This document shows positions 45,249 to 56,400 of a stretch of 64,000 nt of DNA, piece by piece. Both the position numbers and the translations under genes were made by a program. The notes under the pieces are model-generated. The model was not told the origin of the DNA, made no database searches, and was given only the letters and a program-made list of their open reading frames with translations. The stretch comes from Pogonophryne albipinna (lineage: Eukaryota > Chordata > Actinopteri > Perciformes > Artedidraconidae): positions 3,322,793 to 3,386,792 of the forward strand of contig CM053244.1 of the NCBI GenBank assembly GCA_028583405.1. The letters run 5' to 3'. Every line of letters starts with the position of its first letter. Position 1 is the first letter of the stretch.

Positions 45249-46133
45249 CACAACGTCTAAATTCTCTTATAGGCCATAGAGAGAGTACGGGGCTTGCTCG
45301 GCCTCTCTTCTCCCATCATCCGCAGAACAATGACTAATAGTTGCTCAATTTCAATACCATAAGTCAGGACAAGGTCGAGAGTGTGATTATAGCAGTGGGT
45401 TGGTTTATTTACACTCTGACGAAAACCAACAGAATCTAATATAGAGTTAAATGCAACAGTAAGGCTATTTTTATCATCGTCAACATGAATATTAAAGTCA
45501 CCTACGATAATTACTTTATCTGTTTTAAGAACCAAAGTTGATAAAAACTCAAAACTCAATTAGTCATTATTGTTATTATTAATTTAGTACTCACAACCTG
45601 AAAGAATAAAACAGAAAGAAATCAATAAACCACAAACACCGGTATTGTTCAGCATAATGAATACATACATCTCATCCTGCAGTCCCCCATGAATGTCATA
45701 TGTCTTTCTTTATGAAAGCCATATTTGTAAATGTTTAACCGTCATGGGGCCACAAGATCAGTCAACTAACCAAAGTTAACTGTCCTTGTAGCCTAAAGCC
45801 ATCGCTGAACTCCCTCTCACTTCGAGGTCAGATTACTGGACTGAATACATTTATTGATAATTCAGACCTTAACTGTGTGACTCAATTTTCAAGGCCTCTT
45901 TATGGGTCTTCCTGTCATGCCTCATTAACCAACAAGAATGTAACTGCATTAAATCTGAGGAAAATCCCCCCTTGGCTTCCCCTGTCATTTGCACAGACTA
46001 TTGATAATTAACAGAGAAACTCAAGGGGCCTCTTTTAATATCTGGAAATTGCAACAAGACTTTCTGCCATTCAAATGTAACACACTTCTTATATATCAGG
46101 TGATATAATCCTCAATTCTCCACAAGAGTAAAC

Positions 46134-46680
46134 ATGAGTAACAATTGTGGGAGAGATTGTCCCTCATGTGGCTCTGGATATATCATGAGCTACGACCAGC
46201 ACACGATATGCGAATCCTGCCTGGGGTCAGAGCACGCATACGCGGCTCTCAGCCAGCAGGTAGCATGCACACACTGCGCCCGTCTCCCCTCGGCCGACAG
46301 GAAGCGGAGAGCGGACGCTCTCGCTGCTGCGACCGAGGAGGACGATTGGCCCGTCCAGGCTTTCGAGCCCGCTGACGGCAGCCTCATGTCCCTGGAGCCA
46401 AGTGCCGGGCAGGAGTCGGACGACTCCTACCCCGCCTCCCTCCATGGTTCACCGTGCGGTTCTCCCCTCCCTCCTCTCCCCCGGACGGGGGAGACAGAGT
46501 CGGAGAAGGGTGCCGGCTTCGCGGCCGAGCACGTGGTCCCCTTCTCCGTCACCACTGCGCTGCCGGCGATAGGTGGCATCCTGGGGGAACTGCCAGAGAT
46601 CATATGCAAGGTGGCCGCCTGCAGAGGTCTCCCTGTTCCCCTAGCTCAGGAGCGGTGTGCTCCGGACGACATGGCCCAAA
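46134..46680 (+). pseudogene. DIRS-type gag-like ORF, truncated (copy 2)
   Basis: Duplicate of the ORF at 42509, with one amino-acid change that I can see (Ala for Thr after 'CAPDDM'). Same truncation and same upstream LTR end. Confidence 0.6.
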
Positions 46681-46732
46681 AACAATATTTGCACCGGGGC
46701 CAATCACAACCTTGTTATGCCACTGGGTCGTC

Positions 46733-49195
46733 TATATACCTCGGTCCTAAGCCATTTAGTGATTTAAAAACTAGCAGTAGTATTTTAAAATCAATTCTTT
46801 GGCAGACTGGAAGCCAGTGTAATGATCTCAGAACCGGAGTGATGTGATCCACTTTTCTAGTGTCAGTGAGGACTCGAGCAGCAGCGTTCTGAATCAGCTG
46901 CAGCTTTCTAATGCGGCTTTCACACCAGCGCTTTTCCCTTTCTAGCTCCGAGCTAGAGCTTTTCTGCTCCCGCTCTGTTCACACCGCCCAGAGCCCGACT
47001 GGTGCTGCGTCATGACTTCACCGTTTACATCGCTGATTTGCTCCCCAACGGCGTTACGGCGCTCACAACAACTGCGTCGGGTCGATGATCGTGTTGCTTT
47101 TAATCACACGAAGCCAGATTAAATTAAATAACGACTTCTCCAACCTTATGCTTTTCTCCAGAGTGCCGTGGTTCATTGTTTATTAATGTGTTTCTGCGGC
47201 ATTTACCGACCGCTGCAGTGTTGGCTGCTCTTCCACGGGAGTTTATTCTCCCGTTAGCTCCCGGTTAGCTCACACTGCAGCGGCCGCTCTAAAGTATTCA
47301 CTGTCCGACTCACACAAGCAGCTGATACATATCCCCAGTTCCCCTTAAGTGAATGTGTGTCAGTCTGAATTGACGCAGTTATGAATGTTTCTCTGGTATA
47401 AAATGGGTGATGTTAGCATAGCAACCGAAGCTAAACTGACTACCTGCTATTGCTATCCTATTGTGGCATAAACCGTTTTCTCCAGGCACATTTTACCGGC
47501 GTATTTTTATTATGATTCTACTTGTGATAGTCGGACACGACAACCTGTGCAGCCCATGTATTGATTCCATCCGATAGCTGCTATAATACAAAACAAAACG
47601 TCTGCCTCTCTCCACAATGATCAATAACAAGTAAGGTACAAATAAACAGAATCACACGAAGCCTGGTTAGTGTTGCCTGACTTTATAAAGTGTGTTTATA
47701 AGCACTACTGCTTGTAGGCAGGCAGTCGACCCAGGGGAGGTGGGTTTAGTTTCCTGCACGCCTCGACGTAAGAGAGACGTAAGCGACGCCACCTCTTAGC
47801 TCCGAAGCTCTTGCCTCTAGACCGACAATTTTTTGGCGCTGGACGTGAACCGGATTCCGGAGCTAAGAGGCGGCGCCGCTGCGGTGTGAACAGGAAAAAC
47901 CGGCACTTTTCAGGCTCCGAGCCGGAGCTGAAAACGCGTTGGTGTGAAAGGGGCATAATAGATTTTTTTAGTGAGCCCTGTGAAGACACTATTGCAGTAG
48001 TCGAGTCTACTGAAAATAAAAGCATAGACACGTTTTTCCAAATCCTGTTGTGACATTAGTTTTTAAATCCTCGATATGTTCTTCAGGTGGTAGTATGCAG
48101 ACCTAATAACTGTTGTAATGTGACTGTTATAATTCAGGTCTGAGTCCATCACTACACCCAGATGTCTTGCTTTGTGAGTTACTTTGTAGTCTGCCGACTA
48201 AAGCTCTGTGATTACTTTTAATCGGTCCTTCTTTGCTCCAAAAACAATGATCTCTGTTTTTTGTTTGTTCAATTGGAGAAAGTTCCGAGTCATCCAGTCA
48301 GTGGTGTGCTCAATGCACTTGCTCAGTGTTCTAATCGGAGAGTAGTCTCCCGGTGTGATTTTAAAATAAATCTAGATGTGATAGCTTAGATCGCTCTTTT
48401 TAATAATTTCAGCCAGAGGTAGCATATAAATATTAAAAAGCAAAGGTCCTAAGATGGAGCCTTGAGGAACACCGCATGACATATTTGTCAGGGTTGATTT
48501 GTAATTGCCTATTGAGACAAAGTTTGTTCTGTCCTTTAAGTAGGAGCTAAACCAGTTTAGAGCTGTTGCTGGAACTCCCACCCAGTTTTCAAGACGGTCT
48601 AACAATATGTTGTGATCAACATCAAAACTGATTACGTCACAGCCGCCAGAGAGGAGGAGCGAGGGGGAGATGCAAGCGGGAAGAACCAACGTGTCTCAGC
48701 CTCTTTTCCACGGCCCGGACTGCGAGACACAGCTGCATCCCTCCACCTTCCGTTTGTTTCATTACCGCGCCATTTAATTAAAGTACCCATTTGAACCATT
48801 GAGACTCCATTAGTCTCTTTATTTTAAGCTTCTCTCCTGGGACGCGGGATCAACGAATACTTCTAATAGAACACACAACGTCTAAATTCTCTTATAGGCC
48901 ATAGAGAGAGTACGGGGCTTGCTCGGCCTCTCTTCTCCCATCATCCGCAGAACAATGACTAATAGTTGCTCAATTTCAATACCATAAGTCAGGACAAGGT
49001 CGAGAGTGTGATTATAGCAGTGGGTTGGTTTATTTACACTCTGACGAAAACCAACAGAATCTAATATAGAGTTAAATGCAACAGTAAGGCTATTTTTATC
49101 ATCGTCAACATGAATATTAAAGTCACCTACGATAATTACTTTATCTGTTTTAAGAACCAAAGTTGATAAAAACTCAAAACTCAATTAGTCATTAT
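46733..49195 (-). pseudogene. L2/Rex1-like LINE remnant (copy 2)
   Basis: Exact positional duplicate (offset 3,625) of the LINE pieces at 43108-45570, with the same internal insertions, so it arose by segmental duplication and not by retrotransposition. Confidence 0.8.
46912..47955. mobile_element. MITE with TAA target duplication (copy 2)
   Basis: Copy of the 43287-44330 element carried by the tandem duplication. Confidence 0.75.
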
Positions 49196-49205
49196 TGTTA
49201 TTATT

Positions 49206-49282
49206 AATAATAATAATGTTTTTGTGTGTGGTTCAGGTAGGACAGCACCCTAGCGCCCTCTATAGGCCAGCCGCCACTGCTT
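49206..49282. repeat. hAT-type terminal fragment
   Basis: The right edge on the minus strand reads GCAGTGGCGGCTGGCC followed by 'tatagagggcgctag', a common fish hAT end. The left side is lost at the duplication joint. Confidence 0.4.
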
Positions 49283-50724
49283 ATAAGGTGAGTCTTGTGT
49301 CTGTTAGTTTCTTTTCTGTGGTGTGCTACCTCTTCGGAACATCATGACGAACCAAAACGGAAATAGCACTCAAGGATTTCGACAGTTAATGAATCGTTTT
49401 TAATGCGCTCGACGTTGCCAGACGGGATCTCGCAGCGCAACGACAATGTGCTGCGACTCACCAGGAGCGGCGGAGGGAACCAACATATGGGATTAGTTTT
49501 GTTTCATAAAGATAAAGCAACACTTTCTTAGAATCAAGCAACACCAAGAGTTTAAGAGAAAAAAAGTTTTATTTCAAAAAATAAAACTAGAAGTCACAAA
49601 CAAATCATTTGTGTAATCCTGTAAACTATAAGTCTTTTTTCTTTGTTTTAGCATATCTTTTTGTTTGCAGTTCTCTTTGCTTCTTTCTCAATGATCAGAC
49701 TTTTGCTCTCGCTGCAGCTCTTCTCGTTTGCGCGAGTGACAGCCCACGGATCGTACAGTGCAACTCACGCAGCAAACTCCGGAGTCCACTCGGCCACGTT
49801 AGTGTCGGTGCCTCCTGGAGTTTAAATATTTTAATACCTGAACACACTGCTGCTGTTAAATAATTTCCCAATTCGGGTTGATAAAGTGTGTCTATTTATT
49901 TTATAGATTAAAAAAACACATCTGTATTTTTAAGCTAAAGGTGATACACAATATAAACTGTATACTATTATTTTTCAAAGACACGTTACATTTCAAAAGC
50001 ATATATTGCTATGTTTAGGACAAACAAAAGACAGCTTTAATTGAACAAATTCTGCAATATAAAAGTGGCAGATTTGCTTTATTAAACAGACCAGACCGGC
50101 TGCATACCAACACAATTAGGAGCATGCTCACATCTTACTATGTTGGTCTGAAGAGCTGAAGCATTCAGACACACTGTGTTGAATGTCTCATTCTATATCC
50201 TGTGAGAAAATGATAGACGTTTAGCATTAAAAACTCTACATACTATTCCTGAGGAAGATCTGAATAATCAACAGATCTGAATGGAATCTAACATTTTCAT
50301 GTGGAATAAAGACAAAAGAGTGATTATACAAATTACATTTATTGAAATTTGAAATTCAAATAAAAGGACATAAAACAAAAAGGTGGATAATAATCAAATC
50401 TATTAAATGTAAATGTAAAGACATTTGGTCAAATGAAATGACACTGAGCCAGTGATAACAGTAACGCCAGCATGGATGAAGCTGGTGCAGGTCTTTCTTC
50501 ATGCCCCCCCCTCCGTGCTGTCCCCTCAGAGGAAGTGGGACAACGGGATAAGACTCTGGACGCCACGCTGTCTCAATGATCCACACTGTTAATATGAGAG
50601 GAAAATAAATGTTTTAGGAAATGAAAAATATGAAGTTAACAAATAAAACACAGCTCATGGAAGGTAGGTTTTCCTACAAAGTTAACTCAGCCTCCATTGA
50701 TCTTCATATCAAATTAGCGTGTTA
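49283..50724. other. Spacer without recognised genes
   Basis: Mostly AT-rich. Frames at 49609-49863 and 50356-50586 show no family signature. Confidence 0.5.
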
Positions 50725-51655
50725 ATACAACAGCCAGAACTCTGCTGCCCGCCTCCTCACCCACACCCGCTCCCGAGACCACATCACTCCCGTCCTCCAG
50801 AACCTCCACTGGCTCCCCGTCCGTCAAAGAATCAACTTCAAAGTCCTCCTGATTACTCACGAAGCCCTCAACAATCAGGCCCCACCCTACCTCACCGACC
50901 TGCTGCACCACCACACCCCTTCCCCCCACCTCACCGACCTGCTGCACCACCACGCCCCTTCCCCCTACCTCACAGACCTGCTGCACCACCACACCTCTTC
51001 CCCCTACCTCACAGACCTGCTGCACCACCACACCCCTTCCCCCTACCTCACAGACCTGCTGCACCACCACACCCCTTCCCCCTACCTCACAGACCTGCTG
51101 CACCACCACGCCCCTTCCCCCTAACTCACAGACCTGCTGCACCGCCACACCCCTTCCCCCTACCTCACAGACCTGCTGCACCACCACACCCCTTCCCCCT
51201 ACCTCACAGACCTGCTGCACCACCACACCCCTTCCCCCTACCTCACAGACCTGCTGCACCACCACGCCCCTTCCCCCTACCTCACAGACCTGCTGCACCA
51301 CCACACCCCTTCCCGCTGCCTCCGCTCATCAGAAGCCAACCTCCTATCCATCCCCACCCGCACCAATCACCGGACCTGGGGGGACAGAGCCTTCTCCGTC
51401 GCTGCCCCCTCCCTCTGGAACTCACTCCCCCAACCCATCAGAGACTGCACTGACCTCACCACCTTCAAAACACTCACAAAAACTCACCTCTTCAATCTGG
51501 CTTTTAATGTGTGATTGTTTTTGTTTTATTTGACTTTAACTATATATTTATTTGTTGTTCCTTCCTTTTCTTTTCCCTTCACTATATCTGTAAAGCGTCT
51601 TTGAGCACCTGTAAAAGCGCTAACAAATTACATCTATTATTATTATTATTATTAT
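50725..51655 (+). pseudogene. LINE ORF2 C-terminal end with an in-frame repeat expansion
   Basis: The plus strand encodes 'RDHITPVLQNLHWLPVRQRI' (about 50770-50830), then 'EALNNQAPPYLTDLL'. Eleven copies of a 13-residue unit (YLTDLLHHHTPSP) follow. The normal tail 'CLRSSEANLLSIPTRTNHR', 'WGDRAFSVAAPSLWNSLPQ' and 'LTKTHLFNLAFNV' completes the frame to a stop near 51513. A typical LINE 3' tail (ctgtaaagcgtctttgagca ... (ATT)n) ends at about 51655. The copy is 5'-truncated. The long Pro-rich frame in the neighbouring register is not the biological one. Confidence 0.85.
50887..51315. repeat. 39-bp minisatellite born from LINE coding sequence
   Basis: Eleven copies at an exact 39-bp interval (core 'gacctgctgcaccaccac' at 50898, 50937 and so on to 51288). 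Copies differ at few sites (aca/gcc, caccgac/cacagac, one ccg and one taac variant). 39 bp is 13 codons, so the LINE frame is kept. Confidence 0.95.
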
Positions 51656-51999
51656 TAATAAAATAAGCTATCATGGCTTATACTTGCATATCTAAACAGA
51701 ATCATGAAAGCCTGTTGGTAGAGTCAGGCACACACGAGTCCGTTTGAGTGTGTGCGCCGGTGTCTGAACGCTCACTCACTGCTAGCTATGTAGCTAACTG
51801 TATGGAGCTAATTTCCTGCCATAACTCCAAAAACAAACCAAACAGGTTTTACAAATGCCTCATGATTCACTAACAAACACAAAACACCATCTACAAACTA
51901 ATGCATTTAGTTTCGCAAAGAAAAAACGTATCAAACAAACACACATGTTTCAGAGACAAATTCAGCATAGGTTTTACAAGTACACAACTTTTTTTTCAA
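51656..51999. other. Spacer without recognised genes
   Basis: AT-rich, nothing supported. Confidence 0.5.
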
Positions 52000-52051
52000 G
52001 GCGGAATATTACTGCCAAAATTCCCGTGACTTTTGGCAGTAATATTCCGCC
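52000..52051. repeat. Perfect 21-bp inverted repeat (hairpin)
   Basis: Left arm begins ggcggaatattactgcc, the right arm is its exact complement ending attccgcc, and the loop is ttcccgtgac. No mismatch over 21 bp. Confidence 0.95.
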
Positions 52052-52058
52052 GTGGTTG

Positions 52059-52102
52059 TGCTCACACATGCTCACTCACACATGCTCACTCACACATGCT
52101 CC
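52059..52102. repeat. 14-bp tandem repeat
   Basis: Three copies of 'acatgctcactcac'-type units immediately after the hairpin. Confidence 0.85.
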
Positions 52103-52248
52103 ACGGCAGCAGGGGGCGCTACTGAGTCCATTGGGAAGGCGGGAGGTTGAGCAGAGCATGGAACAGCCCTTTCCAGTCTGATGACAGCCGTGTTTCTAGC
52201 GATCCAGGTCAGTGTCATTATGAATGTACAACCCAGTCTCATGGCATT

Positions 52249-52384
52249 TCGTGTTCACCAACACGATTTTTAATCTATTGGTTCGTGTTCACCAACACGA
52301 TTTCCCCCTTTTTTTTCGTGTTGCACAGCACGATTATAAAAGCAATGTATTTCTACTGGTAATGTGTTTCGTGCCTGCAGCACG
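52249..52384. repeat. Series of four short CGTG...CACG hairpins
   Basis: TCGTGTTCACCAACACGA occurs at 52249-52266 and 52283-52300, a variant TCGTGTTGCACAGCACGA at 52316-52333, and CGTGCCTGCAGCACG at 52370-52384. Spacing is 34, 33 and 54 bp. Probably part of a dispersed fish repeat. Confidence 0.8.
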
Positions 52385-52674
52385 TCTTTTTCTCCGGTCG
52401 GGTCGAGGAAGACAGGAAGCTGTGTGGTTCATAAAAACATGTTCTTACTCAATATCAAGCCACGATTATTGCTTTTATTTTAAATCGTATAATTTCAGAT
52501 TTGTGTTGCCGTCTGTGAGGAAAATAAATGGGGCTCAGAGCCTCAGGATACTGAAATCTGTATTTTTTATATCTTTTTTTCCTTCTAATTTGTTATTCTT
52601 TTCAAAATAACACACTGTTATTTACTCACCAATGACACACAATTATCCTTGCTTTTATTTATTGGTTTAATTCC

Positions 52675-53417
52675 TAAAGCAAACAGATATTGTTCTAAAC
52701 TGTATTAAAGTAAACAGGTATTATCTTGAACTGTATTGAAGTGAACATGTATTATTTGGGACTGTTTTAAAGTAATCCTATATATATAAACCTTCTCACA
52801 TACACTCACTGACCCAGATATCAGCACACACACACACATACACTTCCCCCCACCAGCACATGCACATGTTCTTATTCAAGGTTCTTCCTGGGGCCAGTAT
52901 AATCTCAAGCACCAATATATCTGTGTACAATGTTTGATACTAATATCTCTGTGTACAATGTTTGATTGTTTTGGGAAAGAATAGTTTGTGTGAAATCTTC
53001 CTTGAGAAAGTAAAGGAGTGAAGTTAGGTGGAAGATAAAAAGTGATTCTGACCTTGACTAGTTCCGAGGCTCTCACGCTTCACTTAGGAGTAAAATGGGA
53101 CGGAAGAGCCGACCCACATCTCCGCCCCAAATATGTCCATATATACTGTTGTTTATTCATGCAAAATGCCCCCTGTTTCTGACTGGCTGGTCCCGATACC
53201 TGTATCGCACGGCAGTGGAGCGGGGAGCCCGGAGTGCTCTGTTACAGGGCACTCTGTATTTCGTATTGTGTTTTTTACCATTAAAATCAGATTATTGTTA
53301 GAACTTTTATGCCGGTGTTTTGAACTCCTTCTCTTATTAAATCTGACCAGGCTCATCTAACGGACGGCGCGGAGCAGAGGTGGGCTTTAAGCCACCACTA
53401 CTGTGTTTGTTCCAACA
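52675..53417 (+). repeat. 5' LTR of element C
   Basis: 743 bp with ends TAAAGCAAAC...TTCCAACA and an ATTAAA signal at 53280-53285. The small plus-strand frames at 53095-53360 recur in the other LTR and are not considered genes. Confidence 0.9.
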
Positions 53418-53420
53418 AGC

Positions 53421-53440
53421 TGGTGACCTCCCGACGTGAT
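53421..53440 (+). other. Primer-binding site of element C (tRNA-Trp type)
   Basis: TGGTGACCTCCCGACGTGAT three bases after the LTR. It equals the tRNA-Trp complement with two extra bases inserted after TGGTGACC. Confidence 0.75.
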
Positions 53441-56400
53441 GAATGCTGGTCTTTAGAAGGACCACCGACAGCCAGCGGACACATTTCTGTCCAGGGGAGG
53501 ACACCCGGGACACCGTTGACAACTAAACCAGGACGTCCTACATGATACAAAGGTAAAACAGATACCTGTTGATTACCAAAATCTGTGATTTGGCTTTGCT
53601 ACAAAATTTTAGAGTTGTCAGTGGCGTCCTCAGTGTTCTTAGTCACGGTAAAAAATACAATACTTAAGAAAGTGTTTCTATAAGAGTCAGGTAGGACATT
53701 CCGGACCTATAGGGCACTAAGTGTGTGTAAGAGTCTGGTATTGCATTCCAGTCCTTAGCTCACTAAAGCAAAGTCGGTGCTCAGAGTCCGGTAGGACATT
53801 CCAGACCTGAGGAATCGAGTTATATTTAAGAAAGTGTTTGTAGAGTCAAGTAGAGCATTCTTGACCTAGCAAAGTGAACCAGTGAGGTCTCCGTGAGGTA
53901 GTCTAGTCCTGCACGGCTGACTCGCTGGGGAAATTCTGTAATAAACTGTGTGATTTTTTACGTCGAATCTGTGTAATAATTGAGAAGAGAGAGCAGAAAC
54001 ATAGTGACAGGAGAAGGTTTGCAGAAGCTGGGAGCTTCATCAGACAGAGGAAGTTCATTCGTGGTCAGCTGCTGCCCTCTGGAGGCGAACAGGGTGTACA
54101 ACCATATGCTGTGTGCACGTCTGAATTAAGAACATTCAAATAAATAGAATAAGGACATTAAGTAACGACAAGATTTGTCCAGTGTATTAATAAATACAAA
54201 TGAACACATATCAACCTAGTCAGATAAAAGATATGAAGTCAATCATGGAAGAAGTGAAAGATCGAGTGATCTGAAGTTGGAGTGAATACATTGAAAATTA
54301 ATTGATCAATGTGTGATTTGAGGTGGTAGATATTGAAATAAATAAGAAACTATAATTTGTGTTTTTAGCCGTTTTTGTGGGACACAGTTACGTCACTTTG
54401 TGGTTTTATGAGAAGTTTTGAGAGTAGGAAGACGCAAGCTATTCACCACAATTGTATTTTTAGGTTATGAATAAAACAAAGAGTAGTAAGTGATAAGCAG
54501 AAGGGTTTTTGAGCTCTTGTCGGTCAGAAGGAATCTTGTGTGTGTATGACAGGGGTGCTTATGCCCGCTTCGGTTTTCAATGTCCGCCATCACGTTAAAA
54601 CCATGGTTAAAACGGAGGATTGGTGGCATTTTCAGTTCATTGCTTACTTCCACACGCCTTTTCCCCTCCTTGTCTCTTTCATGACTTTATTTAATGCATT
54701 AGAACGATTGTTATCGTAACTTTCCGTGTTTCTAGAAGTCAAACTCACTGTTCACATTACGGAGTATATTTCCGGAACGGCCTTTCAAAATAAAAGCCAC
54801 AGGCCGCTGTTCACCAGAGATGCCTTCACAATAAAACAGTAATTAGCTTAACAATATATTTAACTTATATTACGTCGTTAAACATTGATTTTAATTCATT
54901 ACAGTTTTCAAATACGGCGCGGATTGAATACAGTTATTTGTGTATTCTGTTACAACCTCACCATGCTTGTAACACAACTTAGATAAACAATTTGAAAATG
55001 AATAGAATAACCAAGTAGATAAAAGATTAATCTGTGGTTAGGGAGAGTTTCCTTGTTTTGCCTATTAACTTAGAACTGAAGTAATAAAGAATAGGCAGAC
55101 TACTATCATTAGTTTGTTTTAACATTCACATGTTTCAGCATTCCTGACCTCAGCCGTTTTATTTTGTAACCCGTTGGGAGAGAGATTTAAATTGAGTTTT
55201 TCTCAGTAGCTGAATGGCTGTGATTACAGCAGCATTGGATAGTTCTGCACCACCTTTTGGGTTCTCTGAATCAGTGTTTTGGTGAAGAGTTGCTCACTGC
55301 AAACAGAAGAAGTGTGCAAAGAACGCATCTCTGAGGAGGTATTGACATTTTGCTTGTGCCTCGTTGTCAAGGCAACAGTGGTGTGAAGAGGTACTGCGGT
55401 TTTGGGGGGATTTCTGCTGTACAGAGGACAACGTGTGTCTGCCAAGTGATTCCTTCCCTCATCCCAATGCCAGAGAGAGTTTCCTTGGAGGCCACTGACC
55501 AGGGACGGTCCTAGCTTTTTTGGGGACCCTGCCACTGACTACAGCTGCATCACTGACTGTGCTCATTATGACAAGATCTTGAGACATGCTTGTCTCAGAT
55601 TGTTCAGACTCTGAAGGAATGATGCAATGATTTTACAGCATAATTGTGCAAGAGTTTCCCAGGGGGTGGTGTAGAAACCTTAATGCTTAGTGTTTAGATA
55701 AGAGGCTGCTTGTTTAAATGATGGTCTGGAATACTGAAAAGAATAAAGTTTATTATTCTTGTTTAGCAAACAAGACATCTGATTATTATGTCACACACAA
55801 TCTTGACATAGAAACTAGCTATGGGTAAAACGTGTGGTTGTTATACCATTGTTATCATGAACAAAAGATAAATAAGGAAATAGTATCTGCTTAAAGATGA
55901 ACGGATTTCATATCCTAGAGAGGATTAGTTATTGTGAATACTCCACAAGGTATCTACTAATGTATTTTAAAGAACCACATTTAAAGAACTTGAATTGACT
56001 TGATAAATAAGTGAAGATAAGAAGATGTATTAACCATGAATTAATCAATTGGTAAATTAAAAATAGCAGTAAAGAGGGAACTATTAAAGTAAAATGAGAA
56101 TCATCCTAAAACACACTGAGGGATAAAGGGGGAGAGTACAGTGTAGAACCATATTCTTCAATCTTTTCATCATGTTTACAAATTATTCTTTTAGAGTTTT
56201 TATTCATGTGTGAATTTGGTAGTGTTTTAATTTGTTACAGTATTGATCAGTTCAAAGGGAGAGTTTTAGTAACATCTCTATAAGATCAGACAAATATTTA
56301 TTTATATAGGCCATGTTGAAGGGAAAGCTAGTTCTAAACAAAATATAGTATTTCAATTTGAGGTATTGGCTTCACCATTGTAGCATATATTACTACAGGA

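Larger units (their letters stand above)
43108..45570 (-). pseudogene. L2/Rex1-like LINE remnant (copy 1)
   Basis: Minus-strand pieces in order. An endonuclease fragment at 45559-45257 has 'VIIVGDFNIHVDDD' and 'THCYNHTLDLVLTYG'. A reverse transcriptase fragment at 45010-44747 has 'DHNILLDRLENWVGV' and 'CGVPQGSILGPLLFN'. Decayed RT follows at 44700-44335, then the C-terminal block at 43283-43108 ('LQLIQNAAARVL', 'DHITPVLRSLHWLPV'). About 235 bp of LTR-like sequence replaces the piece between endonuclease and RT, and a MITE interrupts the C-terminal part. The catalytic FADD-type motif is not visible. Non-functional. Confidence 0.8.
41956..45580. repeat. Tandem duplication, unit 1 (3,625 bp)
   Basis: Every feature in this interval recurs exactly 3,625 bp downstream. 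By eye I find one clear difference (acatgaccc versus acatggccc in the gag-like ORF). The joint shows a 3-bp AAT microhomology. Confidence 0.95.
45581..49205. repeat. Tandem duplication, unit 2 (3,625 bp)
   Basis: Direct head-to-tail copy of 41956-45580. It contains the right half of LTR D (45581-46124), the gag-like ORF, the LINE pieces and the MITE in the same order. Confidence 0.95.

Noticed and set aside
50714..51453. 244-codon Pro-rich plus-strand frame and 196-codon minus-strand frame
   Set aside because: Wrong register of a LINE coding repeat; the frame giving LINE motifs is a different one.
55224..55535. 103-codon minus-strand ORF in element C
   Set aside because: No family resemblance, lies antisense in decayed interior sequence.
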